From assembly GCF_004193775.1 (NCBI RefSeq), contig NC_041004.1, positions 33,442,411 through 33,506,410 on the forward strand: DNA of 64,000 nucleotides. Reading direction: 5' to 3'. Every line of letters starts with the position of its first letter. Position 1 is the stretch's first letter. The notes under the pieces are model-generated. The model saw only the letters and a program-made list of their open reading frames with translations. It was not told the DNA's origin and did no database searches. Positions 58,866-64,000 of this stretch are shown in pieces. The position numbers and the translations under genes were made by a program. The stretch is from Glycine soja (taxonomy: Eukaryota > Streptophyta > Magnoliopsida > Fabales > Fabaceae).

Positions 58866-61019
58866 CTATGACTGATTTTTGCGCCGCCTACGTCGAGACC
58901 TCACATACACAATGCCGTCTTCTGTGACATCCTTAACAATCCTGAGGCATTGTTCGATGACCTCATGCGTCGATGTGCCTGACGTGACTATCCCTAGGTT
59001 GAGATGACGCTCCAACCTCTCAACGATCGCATGGTAAGCCTCCTGTTAAATAGAAAACAAACAAATTAGACAAATTAGTATTAAAATAATTGACGTAAAT
59101 GACATTTCATACATCTAACCAAATAGTAACACTTACCACTACATATTTTGGCTCGTCCACATTAGACCTGACAGGTGTCGATGCTGCTGCTGGCTCCGGG
59201 ACCTGAGGGATATGTGGCTCTGGCACCTGAGGGATATGGGGGATATGTTTGGGCTGCGTCGTAGGTGCATCTCGTGGAGGATTTGATGTCTGTGCCACAG
59301 TCATGAATGGATGAGAAATGACGAAGAACCAGCTGATGTAGTCGGGCACACACTGACTTGGCACAATACACATGTCACCTGCTGGCGCAAAATGGTCTGA
59401 GTAGTGCATCCACCTGTCGTCTATCTCATCAAATGACACCCATGAATCGACAGGCGGAGCAGGAATACTCTGGACGTATCCGAACTAGCGCATGACCCTC
59501 TCTGGTCGGCATCTGACAGCAACGGGCCCCCAGCGGAGCTGACCGGAAAAGCATGAAATCAAATGTAGCTCCCGTACCGGTTGGTGCTCCCCATATGGCA
59601 ACCAGCAGATATCAGGAATCGTAAGTCAATTCAGGCGCTGCCTATACGTCTCTATAGATATGCTCTTCACAGTCTTCTTCGTAGCAATCCACCGACATGC
59701 ACGTGGTGACACCTCGTCATAGTCCGGATCAGCGTTACACTCCGCAACTGACAAAAAGTGCTCATATATCCAACACTACAAAGGTTACATGAAAATCATA
59801 CAAATTTCAAATGAACGTATAAAATACCCTAATTAAAACATTGTTGTAATTAACTTATGAAAAACATGTTAATTACCTATAACAGGGTGATGCAACCAGC
59901 AAGCTGTCGGCTGGTGCTGATGCAAGCATCATTCAGGTGATCGTACATATGCACCAGGGCAGCAGCTCCCCACGCATACCTCCTAGTCTGACTTAGGTCA
60001 CGCAGAGCGTCTAAGAAGACAACATGAACATGAGTTGCACTCTTGTTAGCAAAAAGAGTGCAACCCAAAAGATGAAGAAGATAGGCATGAGCTGCAGTTG
60101 TCCAATGTCCGGCCTGACATCTACGCTGATATGTATCTCGTACCTAAGATAGGCGTACGTATGGTTCATGACAATGTCTTGTCTCAGCCTTGGCTGCCTC
60201 TGGTGTGACCATTAGTAAGTCAACCAACATCAGCACCGCCTCGTCGACGTGCAGAGGCTGGAAGGTATGGAAGTCGCCAACAATGGGCACATGAATAAGA
60301 GACGCCACGTCGTCTAGTGTGATGGTAACCTCCCCCACAGGAAGATGGAAACTACTATCTCCTGGTGCCACCTCTCCACAAATGATGATATAAGTCCCTG
60401 ATCGTCCGTGTCTACTGAACATGCAATCAAAGGACTTAGTCCTGTCCCAGCAACTAGCCCCTCAATGGCAGGGACAGGCCTACCTAATTTCTGCACCTTC
60501 CTCCCATGGGAGGATAAATTCAATTCAGGACGCTCTTGAATTGAAGTATAAAGGAACAGACAATTCATTAACATAATATTTTAAAGGAACACAAATTTCA
60601 TTTCAATAATAACATACACTTAACAAATAACTTAAATTGAAAATTATAAATACCTTTCCCGTCCATACGCTGGCTGCAACATGCTCAGCATACTCGGTAA
60701 GCAAGGATAGGTTGGTCGATCCACTTGGAAATCCCTCAGGCTCATTTGCAGCAGCCTCTGCATCGGTGTCTGCACTAGTGTCTGCATCTACCATCGGCTC
60801 ATCGGTAGCTACGACAGGCTCAGCCACAGGTACCACAGGCGAGTCCGTAGGTACCACTGACTCATCATCGACAATAGTGACAGATACTCGTTGCCTGTGT
60901 GTTGATGCGATAGGCCTTCGTCGCTGGGGAGCATCATCAGAATCATCACGATCCTCTCTCCCCCGACCTCTGCCAATAACCCTACCTAAGGCACGACCTA
61001 AGCCTCTAGTCCTAACCAT
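58866..61019 (-). pseudogene. Plant-mobile-domain (MAIN-like / 'PP7 long form') gene of MULE C
   Basis: Exons (minus): 61019-60654, about 60535-59877, 59775-59137, 59042-58866. The start MVRTRGLGRALGRVIGRGRG is RG-rich. The acidic stretch that follows leads into the PMD core: LGRPVPAIEGLVAGTGLSPL, FHLPVGEVTITLDDVASLIH, LGCTLFANKSATHVHVVFLD, CWIYEHFLSVAECNADPDYD, RACRWIATKKTVKSI. Then come a Pro-rich repeat (PHIPQVPEPHIPQVPEP) and the basic end YVRSRRRRRKNQS, probably nuclear. Exon 1, 3 and 4 lengths are multiples of three; exon 2 needs a 1-nt deletion near 60359 to be counted. Stops near 60148, 59879, 59633 and 59488. PMD proteins (Arabidopsis MAIN, MAIL1) act in transposon silencing and genome maintenance; their role in transposons is unclear. 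Confidence 0.87.
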
Positions 61020-61984
61020 GATCTACAAATGTCTACCACAAATTCCATCACTGCTTTCATTGACTCAAAGTCATGCAAGTTCTAAGGATGTTTAAGTGAT
61101 GTTGAAGGATTTTAATGATTTCATTGGTGTAACATTGATTTCATTGACTCAAAGTCATGCAAGTTCTAAGGATTTCATTGAATCAGAATTTTGGTGTAAC
61201 ACTTATTATGAAGCAATCAACGATATAACTGACTGAGACTATTATGGTCACTTCAAGTTTCTGATGTTTAAGTGTCATTGGCTTATTTATGTCTACTATT
61301 TTCAACAATTGGTGGGGTTATGATAGAGTTCTTAAGATCAAACAACAAAAAAAGAAAACAAAAATGTTTTGTCAGCTACTAAATTCAGATTTGACAACAT
61401 TTATCCTTTTTTTCCAAAGACAACTTGAGGATAAGTCATGAACGAAGCTAAAACTTAAAAGGCTAAAACACAGTAAACAACAACTGTATCTCTTCTCCAA
61501 AGTGAAGAAAAGCCTCATAAGCATGTCAAAATTTTGGCCTATTTAATTTAAAGATGAAAGAGGAACACCTGAAGTGGAAGTAGCTGTTATTGTTGAAACA
61601 AATGGGCACCAACTTCAAAGCTAGAGCCAAACTGCCTAAATTTTAACTTATCATTAATTTTAATCTTATCCAGTATTAGTATCTTAGTCCACTGAAGTCA
61701 AAACTAATACAAACTAAACAAATTACAAACCAATATCAACATGTTCATCATCAAACAATCCAAACAGTACAATACAAACCAAACAATGCTAGGAGTCAAA
61801 TGTAGCATAATCAAAATTCAAAGCAATATCAACATCACAAAATTACAGCATAATATGAAACTTAGTTCATTATTCATTCATATTCTACTTGAGCCTAAAA
61901 CCCGAGAAACTAACCCTAAACTCTAATAAAAATCATATTTCATCAATTTAAACTTGTTTTTCTTTCTTTTTTAATTAAAATAGG
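61020..61984 (-). other. 5'-UTR intron region of the PMD gene
   Basis: A minus-strand donor (GAG|GTAAGC, 62210) and acceptor (TTTGTAG|ATCATGG, near 61023) define a predicted intron of about 1.2 kb in the PMD 5' UTR. A direct repeat 'TTTCATTG(A)CTCAAAGTCATGCAAG' occurs at about 61056 and 61139. No other gene seen. Confidence 0.5.
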
Positions 61985-62144
61985 GTCATGTGGATCAACT
62001 TGATCCGCATGAAGCTTCAAAGAATCCTACCAATTGTGGATCACCTACAACCTACGCGGATCATCTACATCCCTACCCTATCACTACTGCGGATCAAGTA
62101 TAACGCAAATGTAGATAAGCTAAATGCATACGTGGATCAACTAC
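61985..62144. repeat. MULE C right subterminal repeats
   Basis: One full palindrome (ATGTGGATCAACTTGATCCG at 61988) and several half-units (GTGGATCACC, GCGGATCATC, GCGGATCAAG, CGTGGATCAAC). More diverged than the left array. Confidence 0.65.
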
Positions 62145-62359
62145 CCTAAGCACTACACAAAGCCACCAACAATGGAAACGCAAATGACAACGCGAGAGAA
62201 GAGTGCTTACCTCGACAATGCCAACACACTAAAGAAAAAGAAGAAGAAACCAACGTACGCGCTGTGAAGGGAGAAGAGGACGCTGCACAATGGAGCTGTT
62301 GAAGACCAAAACCAAGCTCAAGAATGAAGGCTAATGTTGGGTGCACACGGTTTAACACC

Positions 62360-64000
62360 CCTCTTCCCTCTCAGTTTAACACCCCACTTTTTCTTCTCCA
62401 AATCTTACATAAACTAGTTTATGTAAAATGTTACTTTATAGAAACAAATTACAAAAATATAGGCTGGTGATGCAAAGTGTAAAAAGCGGGGGTGGGGGTG
62501 GGGTGGTGGGAATAACATACCCTCTCTTCTCACCTTGCACATACCATCAAAGCTATACTTACAATTCATATGTTGGCCTCAAATAAGTTTGTCCATAAGA
62601 ACTTATGGATAAAGAATATAAAAAGAAAAAAATAAAATAATTTTAAGTTAAAGTTAGTTTTTTTTAGAGAAGTTAAAATAATTTAGTTTATTAAAAAAAT
62701 GATTTAGCTTATGCGTAAAGTATTCTTAGTCTATACGAGACACTTATTTCATTTTTTTCTTATTTTATTCTTGTGATTATGAAGAAAGCTTATACAAATA
62801 ATGAAATAATGTACTAGGATGCTATGCGGACTAGAAGGATATGCTATTTTCAAAAGTTGCCATGGCATCGCGTGGATAAAATTTCCCATAAACTATTATA
62901 GGAGAAGAAAATAAGAAAGTAGAATTAATTCAACTTCTTATATAAATAAACTAAAATATATTTATATACTCAACTTTTGTAGTTTTTCTTTTTTATTTAA
63001 CTTCAAAAGTTAAGGTGCATAAAGTTGATTTTAGTATATGGAGAAACTCAATACATTTTATTTTCTTCTCTTCTAAACGCTTATACAAAAATTAACCAAA
63101 CAGAAACCATCCAACAACTTAAAATCTTTTTGAAAAATTGAAATAAGATTCCCTATGATTAAGTCTATCTCAAGTATTTTTTAGTTACACCAATTATTGC
63201 ACTTTTTAGTAATTTTTTCTTAGATATTTTTATCTAGATTGATGGTTATTTTCATATAGATCATAACTATAAAATATTAAATTAATCTAAAATTATTTAG
63301 TACTTTGTTGTATAATATAAACTTTAAAATATATAAAAATAAGGCCTTTTGATTATATACTTATATATAAAGTTATAATTCAATAATCGATAAAAATCAT
63401 GTCCCATTAAGTTATTGGTGGTGTAAGAATTCATTATAATATATAACATATGAAGTGCGAGTTTTAGAGTTGACAAGTTAGACGTATAAAAAAAGAGTTG
63501 ACAAGTTAACAGCTGTGGAATTGAATTGACATGTTACCATGTAATTTTTTTAGTTTTAGGTCATCTTATCTATTTCTAATTTCTCATGTAGTTCTACATT
63601 CCTTATTTTAATGTTTCTAAAGGTACAATGAAATCTTAACTTTCCTTTACTAATACACGCTATAAGTAATTATATAATAATAAGTTTAGTTACAAAAATT
63701 AGTGATCTCAAATTCAAATGATAAACGTAGGTATAATAAATAAATATTAAAAAAAAAGTTTAGTGCTTATAATAGTTCTACAATACTCAAGCTAAATTGT
63801 CTCTCAATACTTGTGATCTATACAAAATCTATTAGATACTGTTTTATGATGTCAAAATTTCCACTTAACTACAATTTTTTACGTAAATCTAACAATTTTA
63901 AAAAGAAGCTTACCTCATACCACAACTAAAAATATGCTTTTCTGGCAATTGTATATTTGTATCTCACATCTTCCTTTCTTATTGCTTTGTATACTCTAAT
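62360..64000. other. AT-rich flank, no gene seen
   Basis: GTTTAACACCCC occurs twice, at 62350 and 62372. Apart from the G-rich tract at 62488-62510, the rest is AT-rich with stops in all frames. Confidence 0.5.
62488..62510 (+). other. G-rich tract with G-quadruplex potential
   Basis: GGGGGTGGGGGTGGGG followed by TGGTGGG gives four G-runs of at least three, separated by loops of one to four bases. Confidence 0.7.

Larger units (their letters stand above)
53177..62359. mobile_element. MULE C: 9.2-kb three-gene element (transposase-OTU, PB1-like, PMD)
   Basis: Left end GGAGATGCTAGGAGCACCCA matches the MULE B terminus. The right end (TGTTGGGTGCAC at 62335 on) matches the inner part of its inverted partner and degenerates afterwards. 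It contains, left to right: predicted first intron with palindrome array; transposase with OTU domain (+); second gene (+); PMD gene (-); its first intron with another array. It is the only copy here that keeps the whole gene set, though every gene has stops. No 9-bp target duplication found, so the ends are approximate. Confidence 0.82.

Overview
This is a stretch of plant nuclear DNA, AT-rich and full of transposons. The gene types, intron style and transposon families (MULEs with OTU and plant-mobile-domain genes, TGTAACAT-type LTRs, RepHel Helitrons) suggest a legume, most likely soybean (Glycine). That assignment is inference from family resemblance, not a database match. Only one gene looks intact: an AGC VIIIa (D6PK/PAX-type) protein kinase at 47624-50844 with one coding intron.

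Layout. 33-5905 (+): the 3' part of a gene for organellar glycyl-tRNA synthetase beta region (EDD1-like), eleven exons visible, carrying a lost exon, a broken splice acceptor and a 2-nt frameshift. 6019-8965: remnant MULE A. 10880-19438: MULE B of the same family, which contains in its first intron a complete 5.1-kb MuDR-type MULE (11431-16528) with a perfect 9-bp target duplication TATGTTAAA. 19439-25110: AT-rich DNA with no gene seen. 25110-36360 (-): a broken Helitron (HUH Rep plus PIF1-type helicase), split by a 2.9-kb solo LTR (32829-35695, perfect 5-bp duplication TATGG) and by a truncated LTR retrotransposon (27976-about 31970). 37930-39080 (-): Ty1/copia reverse-transcriptase remnant. 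39100-45050: AT-rich, with three (TA)n tracts. 45060-53176: the kinase gene and its flanks. 53177-62359: MULE C, the best preserved member of the A/B family. 62360-64000: AT-rich with one G-rich tract.

How the parts fit. MULE C shows the plan of the family. Reading inward from the left is a FAR1/MULE transposase with a C-terminal OTU-like protease domain, then a second gene made of two diverged copies of a PB1/MuDR-N-terminus-like module. Reading inward from the right is a plant-mobile-domain (PMD, MAIN/'phosphatase 7 long form'-like) gene. The genes converge in the middle. The subterminal ends carry arrays of palindromes built on ATACGGAT-CAACTTG-ATCCGTAT, and these lie inside the predicted first introns of the outer genes. 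The nested MuDR element has an analogous convergent plan: a MuDR transposase and a small GRF-zinc-finger/transmembrane protein. All of these transposon genes are inactivated, largely by stops that single C-to-T or G-to-A changes explain.

Limits: everything is read by eye. Exon boundaries of degraded genes, element ends without target duplications, and family names for LTR elements are approximate.
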